The notes beneath the pieces are model-generated. The model was given only the letters and a program-made list of their open reading frames with translations. It did not search any database and was not told where the DNA came from. A stretch of DNA of 50,838 nt from Ulvibacterium marinum (lineage in GTDB: Bacteria; Bacteroidota; Bacteroidia; Flavobacteriales; Flavobacteriaceae). The position numbers and the translations under genes were made by a program. This document shows, piece by piece, positions 15,615 through 24,970 of the stretch. The stretch covers positions 1 to 50,838 of the forward strand of contig NZ_RBCJ01000008.1 of assembly GCF_003626755.1 (NCBI RefSeq), in the 5' to 3' direction. The stretch's first letter is position 1. Each line of letters opens with the position of its first letter.

Positions 15615-16142
15615 TTGGTAAAAATCAGCAGATATAGTAAAAGAGCCATAACGGGAGGGGTAATATCCCTCTTTGTTATGTTGTTGGGTACGTTTCTTCT
15701 AGGGGAACTAAGCGGATATGAGGCCAAAGTGCTTATCAAAAACTCCATTGCCGGTATCAATACGTTGTGCAACACCATTGCCCTGGCCTCCGCTACAATA
15801 TTGGCTCTTTTATTGACAGCGCTGGGTATAAGCTCTGGAGCCCAATCAAAGTTGAAAAAAGACCACTACAAACATATTTTACAGATAGCAAAAGTTGATA
15901 CCGCAATTTTTATAGCTGCTATTATTTCTTTCCTTCTCTTTAACTTACCAGTGACGGAATCCGAGAACGTGCCCAATGATTGGTTCAGTATCGTCTATTA
16001 TGTTTCTCTTGGTATCTCCAGTGTGCTCAGTGCAGCCCTTATAATTGTGGTAATCATGTTATATAACACTGTGGTCAATATTATCAAAATTGTAGGGCTG
16101 GGCGTAACCGATCATCCACTGACGGAAAATGACAACGAATAA
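15615..16142 (+). CDS. Four-helix membrane protein
   Basis: A 175-residue protein with hydrophobic segments near 12-32, 52-75, 92-112 and 130-158 and an acidic C-terminus. The frame has no upstream ATG, so a TTG at 15615 following AGACGACAAGG is taken as start. The next ATG would cut into the first helix. The family is not one I can name. It lies 21 bp after the ArsC-fold gene and 17 bp before the AsmA-like gene, so they are probably co-transcribed. Confidence 0.65.
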   Translation: MVKISRYSKRAITGGVISLFVMLLGTFLLGELSGYEAKVLIKNSIAGINTLCNTIALASATILALLLTALGISSGAQSKLKKDHYKHILQIAKVDTAIFIAAIISFLLFNLPVTESENVPNDWFSIVYYVSLGISSVLSAALIIVVIMLYNTVVNIIKIVGLGVTDHPLTENDNE

Positions 16143-16159
16143 ATGACCTTAGACCACTA

Positions 16160-17729
16160 ATGACTATCCGGAAGAAAACAATTATTGGAATCTTGGGGTC
16201 ATTCCTGATTTTGATCATTGTATCAACATGTATTCTACAATGGAGGGCACAGCATATGGTAGCAGACTTTCTTTTCCGAAAGATACCAAATCACATTACC
16301 CTTTCCTATTCCGACATAGAAACCAATGTTTTATTGGGTAATGTTGTTCTTCAGGATATCACTTTGAAAATATCCAATCGAGACACGGTTTTGGATCATA
16401 CGTTCTTTGAGGCCAAAAGCCTTAAAATAAACAGAATTGACTATGGGAAGCTGTTTTTCAACAAAACTATAGATCTCGAATCCCTTACGCTCGGAGAACC
16501 TGTTTTAAAATATTGTCCCTATAACTATCATCCAAAAGCAGAATATGCGGAAAAAGGAATGGTAGATCTTTTAAAAACCATTTCTATAAAAAAAAATCCG
16601 TGTAGACCAAGGAAGTTTTTATCTGCTCAAAAAGGGAAGGGATAGTATAAAAATGGCTGTAGAATCGTATAATTTTCTGCTTTCGGAAGGGAAAACCGGT
16701 CCCAAGCTTATCACCAAAAAAATGCCCTTTTCCTACGAAGATTATAGTCTGGAAGTACAAGGGGTATTTGTAAATCTTGGAACTTACGAGACATTACAAG
16801 CTTCCGATATCTTAATTTCTCCAAAACACTCCCTGATGAACAATGTTGTGTTTGCCTCAAAATATGATCGGGAAGAGCTCAGCACACATTTAAAGGTTGA
16901 GCGGGACTTTGTTGATTTTAGAATTCCAAAATTGGAGATAAAAAATCTGGATTTTGGGTTTAAATCCAATACATTCATGGTCGCGGTTTTCGAAATCGGA
17001 ATAAATAAACCTTCGTTGGAAATGTATAGGGATAAACGGCTTCCGGATGATTCGCGAATAAAGCCACTTTATAGTGAATTATTAAGGAAACTGCCCATAG
17101 ATATTGATATTACCAGCCTATCCATTAGTGATGGATATATTGCTTACGAGGAAAAAATCGAGGATACAAAACAAGCTGGGAAATTGTATTTTGAACACCT
17201 CAATGCCCAAATTAGCAATATCAATAACACGCTTGCTAATGAAGAAAAAACAAGGATAGAAACGACTGCCGAAATTCTGGGTGAGGGACAATTGGATTTG
17301 GAATGGGAATTTCAGGTAACCGACACCAGTGATGCCTTTGGGGTATCCGGTTCGTTGAAGAATTTAGAGAGTGAAAAGCTTAACACTTTTCTTAAACCAA
17401 ATCTTCGGACCAGGGCAAAAGGGACTATTGATGTTATGTATTTTAATTTATGGGGCAATCACAGGGCTTCCCGAGGGGATATGAAGATGAAATACCACGA
17501 TTTTGAATTCGAGGTCTTGGATAAGGACAGGCTTAAAATCAACAAAGTATTCACTTTTATCGGAAACTTATTGGTCAACGATGGTTCAAAAACGGATAAA
17601 GATGGTTTTCGTTTTGGTGCAATAGAAACGGAAAGGGATGTTACAAAGTCATTTTTCAATTATCTATGGCAAAATATCAAAAGTGGCATCTTGGATACAA
17701 TGACGGGAACTGGGAAAAAAGACGCTTAA
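16160..17729 (+). pseudogene. AsmA/DUF748-like envelope protein, split by a frameshift at an A9 tract
   Basis: Two adjacent frames together make one protein. The first (16160-16645, 161 residues) has an N-terminal membrane anchor and the start of an AsmA-like domain, then drifts into unrelated sequence after residue 145. The second frame, read back from its first ATG at 16653, is open and sensible up to the nine-A run at 16588-16596. Removing one A restores a continuous 522-residue reading frame (…DLLKTISIKKIRVDQGSFYL…). AsmA/DUF748 proteins are periplasmic, inner-membrane-anchored and implicated in phospholipid transport and envelope integrity. The break is either a sequencing slip, phase variation or a real lesion. 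Confidence 0.8.
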
Positions 17730-17756
17730 CACCTATTTAAAAAGAGGCAGAGATTC

Positions 17757-18854
17757 ATGGAAAATAAGAAACGTAAGATCTACAAAAAGAAAAGATACAC
17801 TTTGCCCATTATCATTATACTACTTTTGGTTGCAACCAGATTGTCGTTGCCTTACATTCTAGAACGATATGTAAACAAAGTCTTGGCGGATATTCCCGGG
17901 TACTATGGCCAGGTTTCCGATATAACTATTTCTTTGTTCAGGGGCGCCTATGTAATTGACAATCTGTATTTGAATATGGTGGATGCCGGTTCCGAAGTGC
18001 CATTTCTGGATTTTGCAAAAACCGATATCTCTTTGGAATGGAAATCACTTCTTAAAGGAAAAATTGTGAGTGAGATTATCCTGACCAGACCACAAATCAT
18101 CTACATCTTCGAAGATCAGCAAAAAAGCGAAAGCCCCGAACCGGAGCTTGAAGACTGGACCCAGGCCCTAACTGATTTGGTACCGATAGACATTAACCAC
18201 TTAAAGGTCATCGATGGCAAAGCGGCATTTGTGCAGTTGACGGCGGAGCCAAACATTGATCTAAACCTGAACCAAATTGAACTGAACGCTACAAATCTGA
18301 GAAATGTGGTAAGACGACAGCAGAACCTACCTTCCGAGATTCATGCCACTGCATTATCCATAGGCAATGGGAGTTTTACGCTGGACGGGAAAATGGATTT
18401 GGTCAAACAAATTCCCGATATGGACGTGTCCCTTTCCTTGGAAAATGCTTCGGCCACTGCTCTGAACGACTTTACCAAGCACTACGCCGGTATAGATTTT
18501 GTAAAAGGAAACTTTAATCTTTTTAGTGAAGTTGCCATTGCCGATGGATATTTGACAGGTTATGTAAAACCTTTATTAAAGGACTCCCAATTGGTTGGCG
18601 GTGAACAAGATGGTTTCCTGAATACGCTTTGGGAAGGATTTGTAGGCTTTTTTAAGTTTTTGCTCAAAAACAAAGGAAACAATACCTTGGCCACCAAGGT
18701 ACCGATTGAAGGAAATCTGAACAACGTAAAGACCAAGGTGTGGCCCACTATCTGGAATGTCTTTAAGAATGGTTGGATCAAGGCTTACAAGGGTGTTCTT
18801 GATGATGAGGTTAACTATGAGGATGCCAAAAAGGGTTTGGAGAATGAAGAGTAG
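17757..18854 (+). CDS. DUF748/AsmA-like inner-membrane-anchored protein
   Basis: A 365-residue protein with a basic start, one membrane helix (residues 14-30) and a long beta-rich periplasmic part (DISLEWKSLLKGKIVSEIIL, later DMDVSLSLENASATALNDF). It is related in design to the preceding split gene, both ending with a short helical WPTIWNVFKNGW- or FFNYLWQNIK-like segment. It probably works in envelope lipid homeostasis with its neighbour. It lies 27 bp downstream and is the last gene before a strong terminator. Confidence 0.8.
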   Translation: MENKKRKIYKKKRYTLPIIIILLLVATRLSLPYILERYVNKVLADIPGYYGQVSDITISLFRGAYVIDNLYLNMVDAGSEVPFLDFAKTDISLEWKSLLKGKIVSEIILTRPQIIYIFEDQQKSESPEPELEDWTQALTDLVPIDINHLKVIDGKAAFVQLTAEPNIDLNLNQIELNATNLRNVVRRQQNLPSEIHATALSIGNGSFTLDGKMDLVKQIPDMDVSLSLENASATALNDFTKHYAGIDFVKGNFNLFSEVAIADGYLTGYVKPLLKDSQLVGGEQDGFLNTLWEGFVGFFKFLLKNKGNNTLATKVPIEGNLNNVKTKVWPTIWNVFKNGWIKAYKGVLDDEVNYEDAKKGLENEE

Positions 18855-18942
18855 GTAACCAAAAGCAGGTCTATAGGTATTGGTTGGTATTTAAGTTGGA
18901 TTCTGAAATTTTAGGACAGGTAAAAAACCTAGACTACAAAAG

Positions 18943-18974
18943 ACGGATAAATGCAAAAGCATTTATCCGTTTTC
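18943..18974. terminator. Strong bidirectional terminator
   Basis: A perfect 12-bp stem ACGGATAAATGC / GCATTTATCCGT with AAAA loop and a following T run closes the 15180-18854 plus-strand run. The preceding A-rich bases let it serve the convergent small lipoprotein gene as well. Confidence 0.85.
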
Positions 18975-18997
18975 ATAGTATCAAATAGGTATTTTTC

Positions 18998-19180
18998 TTA
19001 GTTATCGTCCACGGCGTCCTCTACTTCATCACCCACTTCCTCTACGCCGTCTTCTATACCTTCACCAACTTCTTCGATACCATCTTCAATTTTCTCTCCT
19101 GCCGTTTTGTCTTCCCTACAAGCGGCAACTAAACAAATAGTAGCCAAGGTCAACAAAAACATAACCATAGATTTTCTCAT
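18998..19180 (-). CDS. Small acidic repeat lipoprotein
   Basis: A 60-residue lipoprotein with a normal signal and lipobox (LVAAC, Cys21). The mature part is made of degenerate repeats of about 8 residues (EKIEDGIEEVG, EGIEDGVEEVG, DEVEDAVDDN) and is very acidic. It resembles entericidin-like or stress-induced small lipoproteins only in size and design. It probably forms an amphipathic helix at the outer membrane. It shares direction with the UPF0391 gene 20 bp upstream. Confidence 0.75.
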   Translation of the reverse strand: MRKSMVMFLLTLATICLVAACREDKTAGEKIEDGIEEVGEGIEDGVEEVGDEVEDAVDDN

Positions 19181-19200
19181 AATTTTTGTGATTTTAAAGG

Positions 19201-19362
19201 TTACAGTATTTTTTTTCCCCTAAACAGCGATACTACAAAAAGTATCAAGAATATAAAGAACAAGATTTTAGCGATACTTGCCGCACCAGCAGCAATTCCA
19301 CCAAAGCCGAACACTGCGGCGATTATGGCAAGGATTATAAATGTAATTGTCCAACGTAACAT
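19201..19362 (-). CDS. UPF0391/DUF1328 small membrane protein
   Basis: A 53-residue two-helix protein beginning [20 protein letters not shown] and continuing [20 protein letters not shown], the characteristic pattern of the YtjA/DUF1328 family. Members are found near stress genes in many Gram-negative bacteria and have no established biochemical role. The frame is complete with ATG at 19362 and TAA at 19201. It is probably co-transcribed with the acidic lipoprotein gene. Confidence 0.88.
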   Translation of the reverse strand: MLRWTITFIILAIIAAVFGFGGIAAGAASIAKILFFIFLILFVVSLFRGKKIL

Positions 19363-19631
19363 ATAATATGGTTTTAGTTAATAATTCAGTTAAGGAGTGG
19401 ATGGTTATATCCATCACCAATACAAAGATGCGATAATACAGGTTGATCGGTTAATGGTATCGATTGAATTCTTGACCCATTTCCAAAAACAATCTTATTT
19501 TATTTATAATCACTTTGAATAAGATAATTTGACTGCTTTTCCCAAAGAATGCTTTTTTGAATGAATAGAAACAAAACCACTAAAGAATAATAACAAATGA
19601 CCTATCTTTAAAGAATTCCTATGATGGGTAG

Positions 19632-20678
19632 ATGAAAAACAAAATTGAGATAAGGGATTTAGATGTTCGGGATGTAGTAAAGGACATTGCGGATACGTTG
19701 GGGACAGCTTATGAGGAGGATAATAACGAAATGTGTTTTGATATTCCTGAAGAAATTGGAAAGGGTTATGTCAAAGCGGTTTCATTTTCACATGGTGTAG
19801 GCATTATTGATTTGGATATCCATCTAAAGAAGGAAGTTCATCTTTTGACAAACCAATCCTCAGTTCAGCCCTTAAAGATTATTTTCAACAGGGAATCTTC
19901 CATCGAGCACAGGTTTGAAGGAAAGTCAAAAATACGGGAGATACGGCATTTGGAGAGCGCCATCCTTTCCTGCAATAGCAAGCATGGCCATACCATCACC
20001 CTTCCCGCCAACCAACCCATTTGTTTTTTTAGCCTAGAAATCAATAGGAAGCTTTTTGAAGAGAAAATAGAGGATTTCCTACCCGATATGAATCCCGAAT
20101 TGGAAGGGCTCTTCCGCGATGTGAACGGCATTAATCTATTTTTTCATAAAGGGCATTATACTTTGGACATAGCCAAATGTATAGAACAATGTATAGATAG
20201 CGAATTGGTCGGTTTTACGCGATCCGTTTTCCTAGAAGGCAAGGCCTATGAGATCTTGGCGCATCACCTTAGACAATATCTGGATGATCTTACCGATCCT
20301 GACAAGCGTAAAATTTTAAGACAGGCAACGGTAGAAAAAATTGAAAAAGCGGCCAACATCATTGAGGAAGAACTGGAAAGTATGGATAATATTATTGCTT
20401 TGGCCCGAAGGGTAGGACTAAACCAAAATACACTACAAAACGGGTTTAAACATTTGTATGGCATGTCCGTAAACCAATATATTCGCAACGCTCGGATAGA
20501 AATGGCTAAAAACCTCATGGAGAACACGGATTTGAATATCACTGAAATTACCTATAAAATAGGAATCAATTCCCGCAGCTATTTTTCTAAACTGTTTAAG
20601 AACCGCTATGCCATGACCCCAACCCAATACCTTCAAAAATTAAGGGGAAATAGAAACAAAACTGCCAAGATTGCATAA
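19632..20678 (+). CDS. PchR-like AraC-family regulator (paralogue 1)
   Basis: A 348-residue protein. The N-terminal 230 residues follow the PchR-type pattern (VKAVSFSHGVGIIDLDIHLK, then a second module around GHYTLDIAKCIEQCI). The C-terminal 100 residues hold two HTH motifs (LARRVGLNQNTLQNGFKHLY and ITEITYKIGINSRSYFSKLF). PchR-type regulators sense small ligands such as siderophores, and the ligand here is unknown. It is the first of four paralogues between 19.6 and 30.7 kb. An upstream TATCTTTA 30 bp before the ATG could be a -7 element. Confidence 0.85.
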   Translation: MKNKIEIRDLDVRDVVKDIADTLGTAYEEDNNEMCFDIPEEIGKGYVKAVSFSHGVGIIDLDIHLKKEVHLLTNQSSVQPLKIIFNRESSIEHRFEGKSKIREIRHLESAILSCNSKHGHTITLPANQPICFFSLEINRKLFEEKIEDFLPDMNPELEGLFRDVNGINLFFHKGHYTLDIAKCIEQCIDSELVGFTRSVFLEGKAYEILAHHLRQYLDDLTDPDKRKILRQATVEKIEKAANIIEEELESMDNIIALARRVGLNQNTLQNGFKHLYGMSVNQYIRNARIEMAKNLMENTDLNITEITYKIGINSRSYFSKLFKNRYAMTPTQYLQKLRGNRNKTAKIA

Positions 20679-20854
20679 GGCCAAAGTGCCACCTCTTGTA
20701 CTCAAGAACGGTATTTTGCTTAACTTCTTAACAAAATTATAATCATTAAAGGACCCATTTGTGTTATTTTAAGTTTCAAATTTGTTAATGCTCCAGGACG
20801 CTCCATAGTTCCTTTGCACTACAAAATCAAAATTGTAGTTAGAAGGGGTTTAAC

Positions 20855-21880
20855 ATGCGAGAGATTGTCATTACAAGTACTAAGGAAGAAGCCATACTAG
20901 AGCAGCTTAACCTGTGCCTGGAGGGAAATCTTAACGAAGAATGGGGAGAACGGGTGCTGGAATTTGCCAACGGAATAGGAAAGGGAGTAATACGGAACAT
21001 ATCTTTTGATTGGGGAGTTTCCTTACTGGATTGTACCCTTAATTTCAATGAGGATATAAAGATAGTTTTTAAGACGAACAGCATTTCACCAGTGGAGTTT
21101 GTTTTCATTTCCAAGGGATCATTTAAATATAAGGAGGAGGATACGGAAGAGTATGTTGATTTGGAACAGTATCAAAATATTATCATTGCACCCAAGCGAT
21201 ATTCCAAGAAAACTTTTGTCTTTCCCCCTTACCAGGAGATAAAGGTCAATTTTATTCGAATTGTTAGAAAAGAATACCTCAAGAAGAAAAATAACAATGT
21301 AACCTATCTCAATGAATTATTATTATCCCTGTTCAAGGAAGAAGAGGCTTCTTTTCCCTATAGGCATAAAGGAAATTATAGTCTTAAAATTGCCGATGAG
21401 ATAAAGGCTTTGCAGAATTCTTATGACAGTGGTATTATCCGTACCTTATCATTGGAAGGAAGGTTGTATCTAGTTCTGGCCATGCAACTTATGGAACATC
21501 ATGACTTTGAGACAGGGAGTACCTTGCCAGAATCCTTATGCAAGGAAGATATTAAAAAGATTCATCGATTATCGGATTTTATAGTAGATCAGATTGCCAG
21601 CCCTATCTCGGTACAAATTTTATCGGAGGAATCAGGACTAAGCCCTAAAAAGCTTCAGCTAGGCTTTCAAGTTCTCTATTCCAAGTCAGTAAACGAATAT
21701 GTGCGTCAACTTAAATTGGAAATCTCAAGGGATTACCTGGGAAACACCGACTTATCCGTATCCGAAATCGTATATGCCGTGGGTATCAAAAGTAGAAGTT
21801 ATTTTTCCAAGATTTTTTCGGAGGCTTATGGTGTTTTACCTACCGAATATAGGAAGCAATTAAAGGGAAGTAAGCGTTAG
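20855..21880 (+). CDS. PchR-like AraC-family regulator (paralogue 2)
   Basis: A 341-residue protein with the same two-part layout as the gene before it: ISFDWGVSLLDCTLNFNEDI near residue 50, HKGNYSLKIADEIKAL near 170, and C-terminal helices LSEESGLSPKKLQLGFQVLY and VSEIVYAVGIKSRSYFSKIF. The sensing half is more diverged than the DNA-binding half, which suggests different ligands and overlapping targets. It ends 3 bp from the convergent SRAP-like gene. Confidence 0.85.
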   Translation: MREIVITSTKEEAILEQLNLCLEGNLNEEWGERVLEFANGIGKGVIRNISFDWGVSLLDCTLNFNEDIKIVFKTNSISPVEFVFISKGSFKYKEEDTEEYVDLEQYQNIIIAPKRYSKKTFVFPPYQEIKVNFIRIVRKEYLKKKNNNVTYLNELLLSLFKEEEASFPYRHKGNYSLKIADEIKALQNSYDSGIIRTLSLEGRLYLVLAMQLMEHHDFETGSTLPESLCKEDIKKIHRLSDFIVDQIASPISVQILSEESGLSPKKLQLGFQVLYSKSVNEYVRQLKLEISRDYLGNTDLSVSEIVYAVGIKSRSYFSKIFSEAYGVLPTEYRKQLKGSKR

Positions 21881-21883
21881 TTT

Positions 21884-22588
21884 TCATACACCCGGAGGAA
21901 GATTAGGATAATCATAGGGTTCAAGCATACTATCATATGAAATATTCCTATTAAAAAACTCCTTGGCAATAGGATTTGCGTGTAAATTAAGCCTTTTAGG
22001 TTCTCTGACCAATTGTTTCGCCTTATCCGGTGACGTTCCTTTATCCAGCCATAGCCTGGCCTGTTTACGAGGAATGATTATAGGCATACAATCTACCACA
22101 TTTTGAAATCTTTTTACAAAAGAACTAGCCTCGCCCACCAATAAAGAACATGTTATGAATCCATCTTCCAACACATTATAAATCCCTGCCAGAAAAAAGG
22201 GTTCCTCCGATTTGAGTCCAATATAATAAGGATATACCTCACCATTTCTTAAGTAGGATGTGAAAAAGCCAGTGACTAAGATTAGGCATCTGCGCTGTTC
22301 GAACGCCGATACAAACCATAATTCAGAATCCAATTGACTTTCCTCAATATTCAATGTGTTACAGGTATTTTGAAAAATAGACCAGTCATCATGATAATCC
22401 TTTGGCAATAAGCCCCAGATAGCAAAGGAAATTTGATGTGGATCCATAGTTGTAATTATCGGCAAATTGGTTTCGGTCAATCCATTAATGACTACTTCCG
22501 GTTTGTATAAATGGGGATGTTTAAAAGAAACTTCAAATAATCCTTCCATCTGCTCGCGCTTCGCAATATTTGATAGTTTAAAATACAT
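21884..22588 (-). CDS. SRAP (YedK/HMCES) family protein with degenerate active site
   Basis: From the ATG that gives MYFKLSNIAKREQ the protein has 234 residues, normal for the SRAP family. An open frame extends 40 codons further upstream but does not look coding. Landmarks align well: LPIITTMDP, ISFAIWGLLPKDY, NTLNIEESQL, RRCLILVTGFF, CMPIIIPRKQARLWLD. SRAP proteins crosslink abasic sites in single-stranded DNA through Cys2. Here residue 2 is Tyr, the Glu of the GFYEW motif is Thr (GFFTSY), and the His of H-x-R-M-P is Val (VDCMP). The Asn of the LNAR motif is kept but its Arg is Glu. It is probably a non-catalytic member. Confidence 0.82.
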   Translation of the reverse strand: MYFKLSNIAKREQMEGLFEVSFKHPHLYKPEVVINGLTETNLPIITTMDPHQISFAIWGLLPKDYHDDWSIFQNTCNTLNIEESQLDSELWFVSAFEQRRCLILVTGFFTSYLRNGEVYPYYIGLKSEEPFFLAGIYNVLEDGFITCSLLVGEASSFVKRFQNVVDCMPIIIPRKQARLWLDKGTSPDKAKQLVREPKRLNLHANPIAKEFFNRNISYDSMLEPYDYPNLPPGV

Positions 22589-22766
22589 AGCACTTTTTTC
22601 TGATGCAAGTAACAAAAATAGTATTTGAGCTATTGTTTCAAATGATGTAAAATGTAACCCATTAACATTTAATTGTTTAGCTAAAAAGTATAAATGCCTG
22701 AAAAACACCCGATAACGTTAAACATTTCTCTTAATTCGGTAAGCGAACCCTGATGCTTCACCTAAT

Positions 22767-22796
22767 TTTGGTACACTAAATACACTTATAGTTTTA
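22767..22796 (+). promoter_or_regulatory. Putative Bacteroidota-type promoter for the third AraC gene
   Basis: TTTG at 22767-22770 is followed after 18 bp by TAGTTTTA at 22789-22796, close to the TTTG / TAnnTTTG pattern of Bacteroidota housekeeping promoters. It lies 26 bp before the ATG at 22822. Confidence 0.35.
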
Positions 22797-22821
22797 GGTG
22801 TATCAACTGAAATTTTTAGCT

Positions 22822-23847
22822 ATGGAAACAAGAAAACAGAGGGCATTGCACGAGTTGAAACTGTTAAGCACTTATCTGAAAGGTGATGTAAGGTATGAAA
22901 GAGGAATTCCAGTTTTAAGAATCGATGATTCCATAGGAGAGGGGCGAGTATGCTGTGTTTGTTTGGATGAGGGTCTTGTTGCGCTTGAATTTGATATAAA
23001 ATTAAATAAGGATCTAACCATTTGCCTGGATCGCGAGGATCAGGACCTGATGTATTTCCTGTATTGTTTGCAAGGGAGTAGTTTCCATAAATTCAGGAAG
23101 GAGACAATCATAACCCCATTACAAGAACTGCAAAGTGCTGTAGTCTCCAGTGATATAAATATGTTAAGTGAACTTCTAATACGAAAAGATGAAAGATTGG
23201 TTCTCAACGCCATGCGAATTTTTAAGCATAGGTATCGGGAAAACCTGGATTTAGATAAAAATGAACGGGATACCCATATGAAATCACTTATGGATTCATT
23301 TGATGGCGCTAAAGGATATTTTCATTTAGGGAAACTCAACTTGGAGATAGCGGAATTGATCAAAACATTGGAAGATGCCAAGTTTGCCAATACGGTTTCC
23401 TCCTCGATGTATTTTGCCGGAATATGCCAAATTATCCTTGCAAAACAAATAGAACAGTTTAAAAGGGAGAGGATACAAGGAGAGCTGCCACCAACATCAT
23501 TGTTAAAAAGAGAATTGCAGGAAATAAGCGAGCTATGTGATTTTGTAAGGAACTATCCCGAATTGCAGCATTCCATTAGTTCTCTGTGCTCCAAATCCGG
23601 ATTATCCGCTTCTAAACTCCAACAAGGATTTAGATTTATTCATAACATGACTATAGGTGAATATGTTAGGGATGTCCGGTTGAGAAAAGCGGAACTTCTT
23701 ATAAGGACTACGGACATGAATATTTCTGAAGTGGTCTATTCAATAGGCCTCACAAGCAGGAGTTATTTTTGTAAGATTTTTAAGAACAAATACCGTTGCA
23801 GTCCTAAAAAATACAAGACTGGTGTTTTTCAGCCCTTATTGGATTAG
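22822..23847 (+). CDS. PchR-like AraC-family regulator (paralogue 3)
   Basis: 341 residues from the ATG giving METRKQRALHEL. A GTG eight codons upstream is in frame but overlaps the promoter-like stretch. It has the same architecture as the neighbours: VCLDEGLVALEFDIKLNKDL, then HLGKLNLEIAELIKTL, then two C-terminal HTH motifs (LCSKSGLSASKLQQGFRFIH and ISEVVYSIGLTSRSYFCKIF). The ligand pocket region differs most from the others. A hairpin terminator follows directly. Confidence 0.83.
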   Translation: METRKQRALHELKLLSTYLKGDVRYERGIPVLRIDDSIGEGRVCCVCLDEGLVALEFDIKLNKDLTICLDREDQDLMYFLYCLQGSSFHKFRKETIITPLQELQSAVVSSDINMLSELLIRKDERLVLNAMRIFKHRYRENLDLDKNERDTHMKSLMDSFDGAKGYFHLGKLNLEIAELIKTLEDAKFANTVSSSMYFAGICQIILAKQIEQFKRERIQGELPPTSLLKRELQEISELCDFVRNYPELQHSISSLCSKSGLSASKLQQGFRFIHNMTIGEYVRDVRLRKAELLIRTTDMNISEVVYSIGLTSRSYFCKIFKNKYRCSPKKYKTGVFQPLLD

Positions 23848-23853
23848 AAGTGC

Positions 23854-23879
23854 AAAGGGAGGCCTGTAGACCTCCCTTT
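23854..23879. terminator. Bidirectional terminator between convergent genes
   Basis: AAAGGGAGG (23854-23862) pairs with CCTCCCTTT (23871-23879) around an 8-base loop. It separates the AraC gene from the convergent PA2169-type gene and can serve both. Confidence 0.75.
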
Positions 23880-23897
23880 AAAGCCTTAAATTAAACT

Positions 23898-24347
23898 TTA
23901 ATTAAGGTCCTCAAGCCTTTTTATGTTAGAAAGCCCGCCTTCTATAGCACTTTTTTGTTTCATTAATAGTGTTGCGGTACTTGGGGGGAGTGTAGACTCC
24001 TGAAGGACGTCCTCATATTCTTCCACTGAAGCTTTTTCACCCCTAATTGCCTCTTCCAACATGGCCTCTTCATTGTCTGAGGAGAAAAGGGCCTTTATAT
24101 CCATCCAAGTGCGATGGGCCTTACTTGTCATACTGTCCCCTGTATCCACTTCCTGTCCAAAGGATTGAATTTCACTTTTTAACTCATGACCAAAATCATA
24201 ACGTTCCTGTGCTTTGCGTTCGAAATAAGCTTTGAGACTGGAATTCTCTGTGTTTTCGGCCGCTTTTTTAAATCCTTTTTCGGCATCATAGGTTTTTTCC
24301 AGAAGGTCGTTCAATTTACTTCCGATAGTTTCTGAATACGTACTCAT
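23898..24347 (-). CDS. PA2169/DUF2383 family four-helix-bundle protein
   Basis: A 149-residue all-helical soluble protein: LNDLLEKTYDAEKGFKKAAE, YFERKAQERYDFGHELKSEI, a linker, then EEAIRGEKASVEEYEDVLQE. This is the ferritin-like DUF2383 pattern, with Glu/His residues placed where metal ligands could sit. Members accompany general-stress genes in many Gram-negative bacteria and lack a proven activity. It lies 58 bp downstream of the small membrane protein gene on the same strand. Confidence 0.88.
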   Translation of the reverse strand: MSTYSETIGSKLNDLLEKTYDAEKGFKKAAENTENSSLKAYFERKAQERYDFGHELKSEIQSFGQEVDTGDSMTSKAHRTWMDIKALFSSDNEEAMLEEAIRGEKASVEEYEDVLQESTLPPSTATLLMKQKSAIEGGLSNIKRLEDLN

Positions 24348-24405
24348 CTTTTCTAATTTTTATATGAATGGCAAATTATTTTGGGATGCCCGCCACTTTA
24401 CATCC

Positions 24406-24690
24406 TTACTCATTTTGTCGTTGGTAAAATTGATTGCGTATTTGAAACTTTTTTAGTTTATCTTCCAAATTATGGATGCTGGAATGATTGGCTTTAGGTT
24501 TTTTGAATATTATTTTTTCCAAAGGGATATCAATAAAAGGTTCAATTGCATCATGGGGCTTGTCCACTTCGTAGAATGGTATCTCCCTTGAACGATTTTT
24601 ACGTCTTTTAACCAATGAGACAAAAATTATTAAGGTAATTCCCATAGCAAAACCTATTGCTATTCCAGATATAAAATCAATCCCCAGCAT
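24406..24690 (-). CDS. Small single-helix membrane protein
   Basis: A 94-residue protein with one membrane helix (residues 6-27), a basic stop-transfer segment (VKRRKNRSR) and a cytoplasmic tail that ends in a possible coiled coil (IHNLEDKLKKFQIRNQFYQRQ). I do not recognise the family. It is probably co-transcribed with the PA2169-type gene. Confidence 0.6.
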   Translation of the reverse strand: MLGIDFISGIAIGFAMGITLIIFVSLVKRRKNRSREIPFYEVDKPHDAIEPFIDIPLEKIIFKKPKANHSSIHNLEDKLKKFQIRNQFYQRQNE

Positions 24691-24910
24691 TGTCGTTTAG
24701 TTTTATTTCCTTAAAATTAAAATACATCGAGTGGCCGGTATTGTTGAATAAGGCGAATTTTTAACCCATTTTGAGATACCATTATTTTGTTTTTCAAAAG
24801 GATCAAAATTTAATCCATTTGCAATCCTAATTGATAGTGAAAAGCGAGATATTTAGATTCTTTTGTTCATGTATTACTGATGAGTTTGCGGTTAAGCCCA
24901 TTTAAATTCT

Positions 24911-24947
24911 TCCCACCGTCCGTTCGCTTTGTTTTAGGATGGTGGGA
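24911..24947 (+). promoter_or_regulatory. Stable leader hairpin upstream of the DUF2945 gene
   Basis: TCCCACCGTCC (24911-24921) pairs with GGATGGTGGGA (24937-24947) in an 11-bp stem with one G-T pair and a 15-base loop. It ends 23 bp before the ATG at 24971 and has no T run on the plus strand, so it is more likely a 5' leader structure than a terminator. Confidence 0.5.
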
Positions 24948-24970
24948 TCCGTAAATTCAAAATTATTCTT

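Noticed and set aside
22589-22708. N-terminal extension of the SRAP-like protein
   Set aside because: The extra 40 residues do not resemble the family, whose members begin directly at the M-C/M-Y position. An ATG at 22588 gives the proper start.
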